Assembly (NCBI RefSeq): GCF_026898155.1
Contig: NZ_CP114029.1
Span: 4,010,001 to 4,074,000, forward strand
DNA from: Jiella pelagia
Lineage (GTDB): Bacteria > Pseudomonadota > Alphaproteobacteria > Rhizobiales > Rhizobiaceae
Direction of reading: 5' to 3'
Length of the DNA: 64,000 nt
The translations under genes and the position numbers were made by a program. Below the pieces are notes generated by a model. That model was not told the DNA's origin. It saw only the letters and a program-made list of their open reading frames with translations, and ran no database searches. How positions within the stretch are numbered: the stretch's first letter is position 1; each line of letters opens with the position of its first letter. Below, piece by piece: positions 1-9,075 of this stretch.

Positions 1-143
1 TCGCCGACCAGGCGCGGGAGCATCTCGCCGTCCTCGAAGCCATCGCGGCGGGCGATCCGGACCGCGCCCGCGCCGCGATGACCGAGCACACCGACCGGGT
101 GCGGGACCGCTTCCTGCGCTGGTACAGCGGTACACCGGCCTGA
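1..143 (+). CDS. GntR-family regulator, C-terminal end of FCD domain (partial)
   Basis: Only the last 46 codons are present; the gene enters from the left edge and stops at TGA 141-143. The reading frame gives an amphipathic helix (HLAVLEAIAAGDPDRARAAM) followed by a short basic tail, the pattern of the last helices of FCD ligand-binding domains in GntR regulators, where the segment is typically H-x-x-I/L-x-x-A-I-x-x-G-D-x-x-x-A. The fold assignment is inference from this short stretch. It points toward the amidohydrolase on the opposite strand, so the two genes are convergent with about 76 bases between the stops. It may regulate catabolic genes to the left, which are outside the window. Confidence 0.55.
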   Translation, partial: ADQAREHLAVLEAIAAGDPDRARAAMTEHTDRVRDRFLRWYSGTPA

Positions 144-219
144 GGTCCGCATCCCTTCGCTGGTGAAAAAAGGTCTTCGACATACGGGGTGAAACCCCGC
201 CTGCCGCTGCAGAAATCCC

Positions 220-1680
220 TCAAGCCTCGCGCCGGCGGCCACGCAACGCCTGCTGGATTGCCGCAACGGTCGTCCCGTCCTGCCGCAACTCACGCTTCCC
301 GACCGAAGCGGTTGCGACCCGCCGCCAATGGATACGTCGTTCCAGATCCTGATCTCGCCTGGCATAGCGGACGACGCCGGCCGTCATGGTCAAGGCGACG
401 TCCGTTCCCTTGGCTCGGGCCAGGAGCAGGGACAAAGGGTTCTTCGCCATCGAGCCGTCGGGCGCCTCGAAGCCGGCACAATCGATCGCGACGAGATCGG
501 CCGGCTGATCCGGGGCGAGCGAGCCATAGCCTGCGGGAAGAAACGCGGCCTTCCCGCCACTGGTCGTCGCCGTTCGAAGGATATCAACCGGCGAAGGGCC
601 GATCGCCTCGACGCCGGGCGATCGGGCGAGGCTCGCGTAAAGCCGCAGCTCGGCGAGATAGTCCTCGTCGTCGGCGAGCGCGGTGTTGTCCGTTCCGACG
701 GCGACAACGCATCCGCGTCGATGAAGCTCCGCCGCCGGCGGCGGGCCATTGAACAGGCGCAGATTGGAGCCCGGATTGGCGACGACGACGACGGCCTCCT
801 CGCGGGCGAGCGTCATGTCCTCTTCGCTCATGTAGACGCCGTGGGCGCAGCTCGCTGCCGCTTCGAAGACCCCCAGCCGCCGAAGATGGGCGAGGGTCGA
901 GCCGCCAAAGGCCTTGCGGCACCAGTCGGCCTGCAGCGGCGATTCCAGGAGGTGGAAATGCAGGCCGATCCCGCGCTTGGCCGCATCCCTGGCGAGCGCG
1001 GCCCAGGCTTCGTCGCTCACCCATTGCGGTCCCGCGGGGCCGTAGGCGAAGGAGATCAGCGGCGTGTCCTCGAACCGCGCCGACATTTCATCCATCAGCC
1101 CGATCGTCTCGGCGACGCTGCCGGCATAGGGCGGCGCGCCCCGCGAGTGAAGCGCCTTCCGGGCATCTTCCGGCAGGGTGGCGACGAACTCGGCCTCGTT
1201 CCCATAGGCGAGAAAGCCGCGGTCCTGATAGCCGATGCAGATCGTTGCCCGCAGGCCGGCGTCGCTGTAGGCGCGCACGGTTGTGTCGAGTTCCTGTCGA
1301 TAATCTGACCCGTAGTTGTAGTTCGCATGAAGCGTGGCGGTCACGCCGTTCGCCAACATCTCCTCCGCCGCAAGCCGGGTGACCGCATAGACGTCGGGCG
1401 GACCATGTCGCCGCCGTGCGGCGATCCAGGGCTCCAGCGCATCGTCCTGGTAGCCAAGGAGGAGCGGACTGATGCCCCGGCCATGCTGATGGGCATTGAC
1501 CAGGCCGGGGAGGATGACTGCATGCCGAAGGTCGATGACCTCGCCGCCCGTAAAGCGAGTTCTGATCTCCTCGAAGGGGCCGACGGCGGCAATCCGATCC
1601 GCCGAGATGGCGACACATCCGTCGAGGATCGGTTCGCTGCCTGCGCTAGGAATGACGAGCCTTGCCCTGAAGATGCGCAT
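220..1680 (-). CDS. amidohydrolase, ATZ/TRZ-guanine deaminase type
   Basis: A 486-residue cytosolic metal-dependent hydrolase of the amidohydrolase superfamily. Visible metal ligands are the HxH pair in NAHQHGRG (H64, H66), a His in LHFHLLES near 242, a His in CAHGVY near 276 and the Asp of VGTDNT near 328. This is the single-metal arrangement of the ATZ/TRZ, cytosine/guanine deaminase and 8-oxoguanine deaminase group. The N-terminal 55 residues and the C-terminal end form the usual beta-sandwich. Such enzymes deaminate or dechlorinate N-heterocycles; the substrate cannot be read from sequence. The start lies 7 bases after the stop of the GntR gene, so the two form an operon. The racemase-fold protein, TRAP transporter, SDR and hydantoinase nearby suggest degradation of a ring nitrogen compound. 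Confidence 0.82.
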   Translation of the reverse strand: MRIFRARLVIPSAGSEPILDGCVAISADRIAAVGPFEEIRTRFTGGEVIDLRHAVILPGLVNAHQHGRGISPLLLGYQDDALEPWIAARRRHGPPDVYAVTRLAAEEMLANGVTATLHANYNYGSDYRQELDTTVRAYSDAGLRATICIGYQDRGFLAYGNEAEFVATLPEDARKALHSRGAPPYAGSVAETIGLMDEMSARFEDTPLISFAYGPAGPQWVSDEAWAALARDAAKRGIGLHFHLLESPLQADWCRKAFGGSTLAHLRRLGVFEAAASCAHGVYMSEEDMTLAREEAVVVVANPGSNLRLFNGPPPAAELHRRGCVVAVGTDNTALADDEDYLAELRLYASLARSPGVEAIGPSPVDILRTATTSGGKAAFLPAGYGSLAPDQPADLVAIDCAGFEAPDGSMAKNPLSLLLARAKGTDVALTMTAGVVRYARRDQDLERRIHWRRVATASVGKRELRQDGTTVAAIQQALRGRRREA

Positions 1681-1686
1681 CGCCAG

Positions 1687-2380
1687 CTACTCCGTCTTCA
1701 TGCGCAGCTGCGCGAGGATCGCCTCGCCGGTTCGGCGATTGTGCTCCTCGAGCCGGAAGGCGAGATCGCGCGCCGCACCGGCCCGCAACATGGCCATGAT
1801 TCCTTCGTGCTCGTCGACGGACCGCGCCAGTTGGCTCGGATCCTCGTTGACCGCGAGCCTCGCCCGCAGGATCTTCTGCTGCAGCCGGGAATAGGTCTGC
1901 ACGACGGCATCGTTGCGGATGGCGGCCGCGAGGGCGGCATGGAAATTGTGGTTTTCGAGCGTGTAGGCCGAAGCGTCGGCTCGCTGCTGGCAGCCCTTCA
2001 GGCGCTGATGGATCGCCTCGATGCGGGCCAGTTCCACGGGCTTGATCCGTTCGGGCAGTTTCAGCCCGATCATGTATTCGATCGCCCCCTTCAACTCGAA
2101 CAGCGCCGCCACGGCATCGCTGTCGATCGGCACGACGACTGCTCCGCGGTTGGGCCGAAGCTCGACGAAGCCCTCCGCCGCGAGAACCTTCAAGGCTTCC
2201 CGCAGCGGCGTGCGCGAGACGCCGAGGCGCTCGCACAGGGCGGCTTCGGGGACGCGCTTGCCCTCGGCGAGCCTCACCCCGGGTGATGATGCCGCGCAGT
2301 TCGTCGATCACCTGGGTATGGAGGATCTGACGTTCCGCGCCGGTCTCGCCTCCGACGACGAGGGTCGAGGTGTCTGACAT
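1687..2380 (-). pseudogene. GntR/FCD transcriptional regulator, frameshifted
   Basis: Regulator with an N-terminal winged helix (CERLGVSRTPLREAL, the GntR recognition-helix signature) and a C-terminal FCD domain with its His residues (HNFHAAL; DEHEGIMAML). The N-terminus, beginning MSDTSTLVVGG at 2380, lies in a different frame from the rest. The break is at 2269-2275, where the coding strand reads GAGGCTC. Removing the central base gives GAGCTC and the continuous text ITRGELAEGKRV, which is exactly the family pattern (GEL-x-P/E-G-x-R). The repaired product is about 230 residues. It would be cotranscribed with the amidohydrolase and probably senses an intermediate of the same pathway. The break matches nine others in this window, so it is probably not a true mutation. 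Without repair, translation could start only at GTG 2277 and would lack part of the wing-helix domain. Confidence 0.8.
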
Positions 2381-2388
2381 GGCGCCGT

Positions 2389-3168
2389 CTACCGCGCGTC
2401 CGGCCCGAAGATCGATCCGAACGCGCTGAGCGGTGCCGGCCCGACGCCGACCGCGGCGAGGCAACCCCACAGGGTGAAGGCGACGGAATCGAGAACCGGA
2501 ATGCCCAGGCGCCGTTCAAGCTTTGCGGCAATCAAGGGACCGCGCATGTTGGTGCAGACGATGGCGATGGCGTCCGGCCGCGCGGCCGCGACGTCCTGGC
2601 ACATCGCCTCGATCGCGTCTTCGCCGACATCGGCGAAGGAGAAATTTTCGCTGAGGCCGGAATGGGCCTCGGCACAGACGTCGATGCCGATGCTGGCGTA
2701 GTTTTGCACGATCCTCGCCTGCACGTCATCGGTATAGGGCGTGACGAGGCCGAGCCTTTTGACGTGGAGCTTTGCAAGCAGCGCATTGAGGCTCAAGATC
2801 GCGCTCGTCGCCGCAATGCCCGTCTTTGCGGTGATCGCGTCGCAAAGCCGCTCGTCGCTGTCGAAGCCGAGCCAGCTTGCCGATGTTCCGTTCCAGGCGA
2901 TGACGTCGCATTTCGCATCGGCCAGAAGTTCGGCCGCAGCCATGATCGGTGCCAGGGCGAACTGGCCATTGGCGGTCTCGTCCAGAGCAATCTGGGTGAC
3001 GCGGAACCGTGCGAAATGGGCGGTGACGCTAGGGAAGAGCGGCTCCAGCATATGCGTCGTATACGGCTCGAGCACGGTGTTCGAGGACGGCGTCAGCATA
3101 CCGATCAGCTTGCGTTCGACCGGTCTGTCACCCGAGCCTGAAGACCGGCCCTGATCTCCATTCTGCAT
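2389..3168 (-). CDS. Asp/Glu racemase-fold protein, arylmalonate decarboxylase/maleate isomerase-like
   Basis: 259 residues with the two-domain Asp/Glu racemase fold. PSSN (27-30) is the carboxylate-binding turn. The second catalytic cysteine is C205 in VCTNMRG. The position of the first catalytic cysteine carries glycine: IAWNGTSASW, G94. Maleate isomerase and hydantoin racemase use two cysteines, whereas arylmalonate decarboxylase keeps only the second and has Gly in a GTS motif. This protein follows the one-cysteine pattern, so racemisation by a two-base mechanism is unlikely; decarboxylation or another one-thiol reaction is inferred. It starts upstream of the GntR gene with only 8 bases between them and is divergent from the TRAP genes. 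Substrate unknown. Confidence 0.72.
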   Translation of the reverse strand: MQNGDQGRSSGSGDRPVERKLIGMLTPSSNTVLEPYTTHMLEPLFPSVTAHFARFRVTQIALDETANGQFALAPIMAAAELLADAKCDVIAWNGTSASWLGFDSDERLCDAITAKTGIAATSAILSLNALLAKLHVKRLGLVTPYTDDVQARIVQNYASIGIDVCAEAHSGLSENFSFADVGEDAIEAMCQDVAAARPDAIAIVCTNMRGPLIAAKLERRLGIPVLDSVAFTLWGCLAAVGVGPAPLSAFGSIFGPDAR

Positions 3169-3344
3169 TCATTTTCTCCGCCACATCCCCTGGCTGGCAA
3201 CTCTGAAAGGCGCAGCCTGTTGCGATGGGTGATGGCATGAAGGGCGGCTGAAGACAATTGTCCTGCCCGGGGACGACGACCGTAAACCTTCGCAAAAACT
3301 AGGCATTTTCGAAAAAACTCGCCCATAAATTCGGCAGCTGTCGC

Positions 3345-3360
3345 ATTTCCGGAAGGAAAT
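3345..3360. promoter_or_regulatory. inverted repeat in divergent promoter region, possible operator
   Basis: ATTTCC-GGAA-GGAAAT, two 6-base arms around a 4-base centre, lies in the roughly 295-base gap between the divergent racemase-like gene and dctP. A divergent promoter region is where the local GntR protein would be expected to bind. That it is the operator is only inference; no second copy was found in the cluster. Confidence 0.3.
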
Positions 3361-3463
3361 CAGACCTTCCGCCTTCGCCCGTCTGCACAAAATTTGCCGT
3401 TTCCTAAGCGCCAACGATCTGTGATGCTTTCGTAAGAAAATGAATTCAAAACGGAGGCTCCTC

Positions 3464-4510
3464 ATGATCAGACACACGCTTCTCGGTCTTGCGACCGCTG
3501 CCGCCCTTTCGGCGGGTTTGGCATCGGCCCATGCGCAGACGTCGCTGCGGGTTGCAGGCAACTTCTCGCAGAACAACAAGCAGGTCGACATCGAGCGGGC
3601 GTTCTTCGAGGATCTCGGCGAGAAGACCGGCATCGATCTCGGCGTCAACTACAACCCGATGGACGTCGTCGGCGTGAAGGCGCCGGACGCGCTTCGCATG
3701 CTCAAGGGCGGATCTTTCGACGTGATGTCGGTGCAGATCGGCATGGCCTCGCGCGACGACCCGTTCTTCGAAGGCATCGACCTCATCGGCGTCGCGACCG
3801 ACATGGACTCGCTGCACAAGGCAGTGGACGCCTATCGTGAGGCGTTCGACGAGCGGCTGCAGACGAAGTTCAACGCCAAGGTCCTGACGCTCTGGCCGTT
3901 CGGCCCGCAGGTCTTCTACTGCAACAATCCGATCGAGACCCTCGAGGATCTCAAGGGCCTGAAGGTCAGAAGCTTCACGCCTTCGATGTCGGCGATGCTC
4001 CAGCATTTCGGCGCGACGCCGGTGACGCTGCAGTTCTCCGAGGTCTATCCGGCCCTCCAGCGCGGCGTCGTCTCCTGCGGCGTCACCTCGCCGACGTCTG
4101 GCAACACCGGCAACTGGCCGGAGGTGACGACCCACTTCCTGCCGCTTTCGGTTTCCGGTTCGGTCCAGGGTCACTTCATCAATCTCGACACCTGGAACAG
4201 CTTCTCGGCCGAACAGCAGGAAGAGCTGCAGGCGGCGTTCAAGACCCTCGAGGACAAGCTCTGGGACCTCGCCGTCACTTCGAACGAAGACGCGGTGGCT
4301 TGCAACACCGGGCAGGACAGCTGCTCGAACCACAAGAAGTTCGACATGACCCTCGTCGACATCTCGCCGGAGGATCAGGCCAAGGTGAAGGAGGCGGCCG
4401 AGAGCGTCGTCCTGCCGATCTGGCGCGACACCTGCAACGCCGTCGATCCCGAGTGCTCGGCGACGTGGAACGGGACGGTCGGCAAGGCCGTGAGCCTTGA
4501 GATCCAGTAA
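3464..4510 (+). CDS. dctP: TRAP transporter solute-binding protein DctP
   Basis: Periplasmic binding protein of a tripartite ATP-independent transporter, about 348 residues. I chose ATG 3464 because GGAGG at 3453-3457 lies at good spacing, and it gives a clean signal peptide (basic start, hydrophobic core GLATAAALSAGLASA, cut near AHAQ). The body has the family signature KGLKVRS followed by FGATPVTLQFSEVYPALQRGVV, where the Arg of KVRS normally binds a substrate carboxylate. Two cysteine pairs near the C-terminus (CNTGQDSC; CNAVDPEC) could form disulfides. It delivers an organic acid to the DctQ and DctM subunits downstream. The substrate is presumably the acid or ring compound handled by the adjacent hydrolases. 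Confidence 0.9.
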   Translation: MIRHTLLGLATAAALSAGLASAHAQTSLRVAGNFSQNNKQVDIERAFFEDLGEKTGIDLGVNYNPMDVVGVKAPDALRMLKGGSFDVMSVQIGMASRDDPFFEGIDLIGVATDMDSLHKAVDAYREAFDERLQTKFNAKVLTLWPFGPQVFYCNNPIETLEDLKGLKVRSFTPSMSAMLQHFGATPVTLQFSEVYPALQRGVVSCGVTSPTSGNTGNWPEVTTHFLPLSVSGSVQGHFINLDTWNSFSAEQQEELQAAFKTLEDKLWDLAVTSNEDAVACNTGQDSCSNHKKFDMTLVDISPEDQAKVKEAAESVVLPIWRDTCNAVDPECSATWNGTVGKAVSLEIQ

Positions 4511-4535
4511 CTCGTCGGAAAGACGCGGAAGGCCC

Positions 4536-4567
4536 GGCTGACCCATCGCTTTGGGTCAGCCTTTTCT
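4536..4567 (+). terminator. intrinsic terminator/attenuator between dctP and dctQ
   Basis: A perfect 10-base stem GGCTGACCCA (4536-4545) and TGGGTCAGCC (4552-4561) with a 6-base loop, followed by TTTTCT. It sits between dctP and dctQ and would lower expression of the membrane subunits relative to the binding protein, a common arrangement in TRAP operons. Confidence 0.8.
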
Positions 4568-4591
4568 ATCCTTGAGAGGCGCGCCTCACCC

Positions 4592-5182
4592 ATGCCGACC
4601 AATCCCGTCTCAGCCTATCTCGGCCCGCTCGCAAGGCTGTTCGCGCTCGTCGCCGGCTATGCCGTGCTCGGCCTTTCGCTGCTGATCACCACTGAGGTTT
4701 TCCTGCGCAAGATGTTCAACGTCTCGCTGCAGGGCAGTGCCGAGTTCGGTGGCTACACCCTGGCGACCCTCGCCGCTTTCGGTTTCGCCTATACTTGGCT
4801 CGACCGTTCGCACACGCGCGTCGAGATCCTGCTCGAGAGGCTGCCGCGAGGCGTCAGGCGCGTCCTCGACCTTATTTCGGTCCTTTCGATCACGGCGATG
4901 GCGGTCTTCATGGCCTGGCGCGGATGGGCGGCGATGGCGGACAGCGTTGCCTACGGTTCGCTCTCCGGCACGCCGCTGATGACACCTTTGTGGCAGCCGC
5001 AGGCGGTTTGGGTTTTGGGACTCATCTTCTTCGCCCTCGTCGCCGCGGCGACGGCCGTCCACGCCCTCGTCCTCTTCGTCACTGGCGCGCCCGGCCTGGC
5101 GGAGGCTTATGGCGCGAAGTCGCTGGGCGAAGAACTCAAGGAGCACGCGGCGCAACTGAACGAGCGGGGAACCGGACAATGA
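4592..5182 (+). CDS. dctQ: TRAP transporter small permease DctQ
   Basis: 196 residues with four predicted membrane helices (about 15-36, 50-70, 92-112, 138-162) and the DctQ-family pattern LL-x-x-x-EVFLRKMFN and LDRSHTRVEILLERLP after helix 2. It partners the large permease and the periplasmic binding protein. Its stop overlaps the dctM start as ATGA (5179-5182), so the two subunits are translationally coupled. Confidence 0.88.
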   Translation: MPTNPVSAYLGPLARLFALVAGYAVLGLSLLITTEVFLRKMFNVSLQGSAEFGGYTLATLAAFGFAYTWLDRSHTRVEILLERLPRGVRRVLDLISVLSITAMAVFMAWRGWAAMADSVAYGSLSGTPLMTPLWQPQAVWVLGLIFFALVAAATAVHALVLFVTGAPGLAEAYGAKSLGEELKEHAAQLNERGTGQ

Positions 5183-6485
5183 TCGGTTTCGCTCCGGCTG
5201 CGGTCGGATTCGTCATCATGCTCGGTCTGATGCTGGCCGGCGTTCCCGTCGCGGTGGCGCTGTTCGGGACGGCCGTTCTCGGGTGCCTCGTCTATCTCGG
5301 CATTCCGACGTTGATGGTCTTTGGCGACCAGACCTGGGGCGTCCTCAACGATTTCATCCTGACCGCGATCCCGCTCTTCATCCTGCTCGGCGAGCTTCTG
5401 GTGCGCTCCGGCGTCGCCGACGGGATGTACCGGGCTCTGACCGATTGGTTGCGGTGGTTGCCGGGGGGCTCCTGCACACCAACATCGCTTCGAGCAGCCT
5501 GTTCGCGGCGGTTTCGGGCTCGTCGGTCGCAACCGCCGCGACCATTGGCACAGTGGCAATCCCGACCATGAAAGCCAGTCGCTACGACGATCGTTTGACG
5601 CTCGGTTCGATCGCGGCGGGTTCGACCCTCGGCATCCTCATTCCGCCGTCGATCAACATGATCATCTATGGTTCGATGTCGAACACCTCGATCGGCCAGC
5701 TTTTTGCCGCCGGCATCTTGCCCGGCATCGTCCTGGCGCTGCTCTTCATGGGATATATTCTCGTCGTCAGCCTGCTGCGGCCGGACCGGGCCGGCATCAC
5801 GCCGCCGCCGGTCCCCTGGCACCAGCGGCTCCGCAATCTCCTCGACGTGCTGCCGCCGCTGGCGATTTTCGTCCTGATCATGGGATCAATCTATCTCGGC
5901 TGGGCGACGCCGTCGGAATCGGCTGGCGTGGGCGTCGTCGGCGCCTTGATCGTCACCATCGTCAAGCGACGGTTTTCGATCGCGATGCTGCACGAGGCTC
6001 TGCTCTCGACGGTCAAGATCAGCGCCATGATCCTCCTGATCGTCGTCGCGGCGCAGTTCCTCAACTTCGTCATCGGCATTCTCGGCATTCCCCAGACGCT
6101 TACCCGCGCCGTCGGAACGATCGCTTCAAGCCCCTTCGAGGTGCTGCTGCTCCTGATCGTCTTCTATTTCATCCTCGGCTGTTTCCTGGAAACGCTGTCG
6201 ATGATGATCGCGACGATCCCGATCGTCATGCCGCTGGTCTTCCATTACGGCATCGATCCCGTATGGTTCGGCATCTTCCTGGTGATCATGATGGAGGTCG
6301 CGCTGATCACGCCGCCGCTCGGCATGAATCTGTTCATCGTTCAGGGCGTCCGCGGGGAGGGCTCGATCCGCGATGTGATGATCGGCTCGTTTCCCTTCGT
6401 CCTGATCATGCTGGCGATGGTGATCCTGTTGATCGGCGCACCGTCCATCGCGTTATGGCTGCCGGGCCTCGTTTTCCCGTCCTGA
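5179..6485 (+). pseudogene. dctM: TRAP transporter large permease DctM, frameshifted in a G run
   Basis: The ion-coupled channel subunit, about 435 residues when repaired, with a dozen membrane helices. Frame 1 runs from ATG 5179 to DWLRWLPGG; frame 2 continues with LLHTNIASSSLFAAVSGSS to the stop at 6485. The two halves join at 5464-5471, where CCGGGGGGCTCC contains six Gs. Seven are needed to read LPGGLLH, the strictly conserved family text. This is a one-base loss in a homopolymer, unlike the GAGCTC insertions elsewhere. Family motifs SGSSVATAATIG and the C-terminal helices are intact, so the gene looks young or unharmed apart from this base. A sequencing error is the likeliest cause. Confidence 0.85.
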
Positions 6486-6554
6486 TCCGGCCGCCGGCGA
6501 CCGACAGCCGTCCCGCCGGGCATCTCACCCCGTTATGCGGAGAAAGACCTTCAG

Positions 6555-7331
6555 ATGGAGCAACGCCTCAAGGGCAAGGTGTCGATCGTCACCGGTGGAG
6601 CATCGGGCATCGGTCGCTGCATCGCGCAGCATTTCGCATCCCACGGCGCGCACGTCGTCGTGGCGGACATCACGACGCAGGTCATCGAAGGCGGCGAACC
6701 AACCGTCGAGTTGATCGCGGCGGCCGGTGGATCGGCCCGCTTCGTCAAGACGGACGTTTCGTCCAAGGGCGACGTCGATGCTCTTGTCGCGGCGACGGTC
6801 GCCGACTTCGGCCGGATCGACATTCTCGTCAACAACGCGGTCCTCAGGGCCGGCAAGCCGCTGATCGAAACCGAGGAAGCGGACTGGGACAGGGTGATCG
6901 ACGTCAGCCTGAAGGGGAGCTACCTCTGCGCCCGGGCCAGCGTGCGGCAGATGCTGACGCAGGACATCGTGGGCGAGGTGCGCGGACGGATCATCAACAT
7001 CTCCTCGCAGCATGGCTATATCAGCGCGCCGGAGGATTTCGCCTATGGCGTCTCGAAGGCGGGTATCGCCTACATGACCCGGCAGATCGCCGCCGACTAC
7101 GGCAAGCACCACATCGTCTGCAATGCCGTCGCGCCGGGCAAGATCCTCACCGGCAAGGGTGGCCGGGCAGTCGAGAAGCGCTGGATGGACTACTCCCACG
7201 CCCGCACCCCCTGGCCGCGTCTCGGAACGCCCCAGGATGTCGCCAATGCGGCGCTGTTTCTCGCCAGCGACGAGGCAACCTACCTGACCGGGCACAATCT
7301 GTTCGTCGACGGGGGCTGGATGGCGAACTGA
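6555..7331 (+). CDS. SDR-family NAD(P)-dependent oxidoreductase
   Basis: 258 residues, classical short-chain dehydrogenase. Cofactor motif TGGASGIG (13-20), NNA (93-95), catalytic Ser about 150 and YGVSK (Tyr164, Lys168) are all present. Asp38 in VVVADIT at the end of strand 2 favours NAD(H). The C-terminal end FVDGGW is typical. It lies between the TRAP operon and the hydantoinase on the same strand, so it probably oxidises a hydroxy intermediate of the same pathway. Substrate not deducible. Confidence 0.85.
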   Translation: MEQRLKGKVSIVTGGASGIGRCIAQHFASHGAHVVVADITTQVIEGGEPTVELIAAAGGSARFVKTDVSSKGDVDALVAATVADFGRIDILVNNAVLRAGKPLIETEEADWDRVIDVSLKGSYLCARASVRQMLTQDIVGEVRGRIINISSQHGYISAPEDFAYGVSKAGIAYMTRQIAADYGKHHIVCNAVAPGKILTGKGGRAVEKRWMDYSHARTPWPRLGTPQDVANAALFLASDEATYLTGHNLFVDGGWMAN

Positions 7332-7381
7332 GGCATTGCTGCGTTTGCGCCGATGCCTTGCCCCTTAAAGGAGATTCATCA

Positions 7382-8827
7382 ATGTTCGACCTTCTGATCC
7401 GTGGCGGCACGCTCGCTACCGCATCCGACGTTTTTCAAGCCGACATCGCCGTCAAGGACGGCGTCATCGTCCAGATCGGCCGGGATCTCGGCGAGGCGAG
7501 GAATACCGTCGATGCATCAGGGCGCTACGTCCTGCCCGGCGGCATCGACAGCCATGTCCACATCTCGCAGCCCTCGGGCGAGGGGATCGTCATGGCGGAC
7601 GACTTCGAGAGCGGCACACGCTCGGCGCTGTTCGGCGGCAACACCACCGTCATGCCATTCTGCCTGCAGAGGAAGGGCGAGGGCCTGCGCTCCGCGCTGA
7701 GCGACTACCACGCGCTGGCAGAAGGCAACTGCTACACCGACGTCTCCTTCCACCTGATCGTTTCAGACCCGAGCCCCCAGGTTCTCGGCCAGGAGCTGCC
7801 GGCCCTCGTCGAGGATGGCTACACCTCGCTGAAGGTGTTCATGACCTACGAGGATCTGAGGCTCTCGGACGCCGAGATCCTCGGCGTCCTCGATACGGCG
7901 AGGCGCACCGGCGCCCTCGTCATGGTCCATTGCGAGAACGAGGACGCGATCCGCTATCTGATCGGCCGGCACGAGGCGGACGGCGACGTCGCACCGAAAG
8001 CCCACGCCACGACGCGGCCAATCGCGGCGGAGCGCGAGGCCACCCACCGGGCGCTGTCGCTGGCCGAGATCGTCGACGTGCCGCTGGTCATCGTCCACGT
8101 TTCCAACCGCGAGTCCATGGAGGAGATCGAGCGGGCGCGCCGGCGTGGCCGTAAGGTGATCGGCGAGACCTGCCCGCAATATCTGATGCTGACGGCGGAG
8201 GATCTCGACGGCATGGACTGGGAGGGGGCGAAGTTCGTCTGCTCGCCGCCGCCCCGCGACAAGGCGAGCCAGGACGCTTGCTGGGACGGGATCGAGCGGG
8301 GCGTCTTTGACCTCTATTCCTCCGACCACTGCCCGTTCCGCTACGACGATCCCGCCGGCAAGCTGAACCCCAAGGGCCGGGAGTCCTTCAGGCACATTCC
8401 GAACGGTATCCCGGGCGTCGAGACACGACTTCCGATCCTCTTTTCCGAAGGGGTGATGAAGGGGCGGATCGATCTGCCGCGCTTCGTGGTGCTTTCCTCG
8501 ACCAACCACGCCAAGACCTATGGACTTTACCCCAAGAAGGGCACGATCGCGATTGGCGCCGACGCCGACCTCGCGATCTGGGATCCCGCGGCAACGCGCA
8601 CCATCCGCCACGCCGATCTCCACGACGCCTCGGACTATTCACCCTATGAGGGGCTGGAGGTCACCGGCTGGCCGACGACGATCATCCGCGGCGGTGCGGT
8701 GGTCGTCGACGATGGTGTCCTTGGCGAGGGCGCGCGCACGGGACGCTATGTCCCGCGCGATCGCTCGAGCCTGGCGGGGCCAACCGAAACGGATGTCGAG
8801 CAATCCTCCACCGGGGGTATCAGATAG
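7382..8827 (+). CDS. dihydropyrimidinase/D-hydantoinase-family cyclic amidohydrolase
   Basis: 481 residues, with ATG 7382 preceded by AAGGAG. All binuclear-metal ligands of the family are visible: HVH (H58, H60), the carboxylated lysine K151 in TSLKVFMTY, H183 (MVHCEN), H239 (IVHVSN) and D315 (SSDHCPF). Such enzymes hydrolyse cyclic imides or ureides (hydantoins, dihydropyrimidines) to N-carbamoyl or amic acids. The family alternatives, allantoinase and phenylhydantoinase-like proteins, cannot be separated by eye. It closes the catabolic cluster. No carbamoylase is seen in the window, so the second hydrolysis may be done by the amidohydrolase at 220-1680 or by a distant gene. Confidence 0.85.
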   Translation: MFDLLIRGGTLATASDVFQADIAVKDGVIVQIGRDLGEARNTVDASGRYVLPGGIDSHVHISQPSGEGIVMADDFESGTRSALFGGNTTVMPFCLQRKGEGLRSALSDYHALAEGNCYTDVSFHLIVSDPSPQVLGQELPALVEDGYTSLKVFMTYEDLRLSDAEILGVLDTARRTGALVMVHCENEDAIRYLIGRHEADGDVAPKAHATTRPIAAEREATHRALSLAEIVDVPLVIVHVSNRESMEEIERARRRGRKVIGETCPQYLMLTAEDLDGMDWEGAKFVCSPPPRDKASQDACWDGIERGVFDLYSSDHCPFRYDDPAGKLNPKGRESFRHIPNGIPGVETRLPILFSEGVMKGRIDLPRFVVLSSTNHAKTYGLYPKKGTIAIGADADLAIWDPAATRTIRHADLHDASDYSPYEGLEVTGWPTTIIRGGAVVVDDGVLGEGARTGRYVPRDRSSLAGPTETDVEQSSTGGIR

Positions 8828-9075
8828 TTTGGTACCAATGACTTGCTGATCGAGGCCGATGGCGGACTGGCGTTGTGCTCGATCCCATTCCGGCGGCAGT
8901 GATGTTGACGTCACCGTCCGCCAAGCAAACGTCATGGGAACTGAGCTGATCGGCTTCCACAAATTGCAGGCAGAGTTAGTCAGGCGAGTCGCATGGTGCG
9001 GATAGTATTCCCCGGAAAACACCTGGTGCCACATCGAGGCCCGCGCGGCCGGTTGAAAATCTACGAAATATGTCT

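Noticed and set aside
5994..6000. GAGGCTC inside dctM
   Set aside because: The frame continues correctly through it (HEALLS), so it is ordinary coding sequence and not a disturbed GAGCTC. The same holds for the GAGGCTC/GAGCCTC near 625 and 1856 and GAGACTC near 28935.
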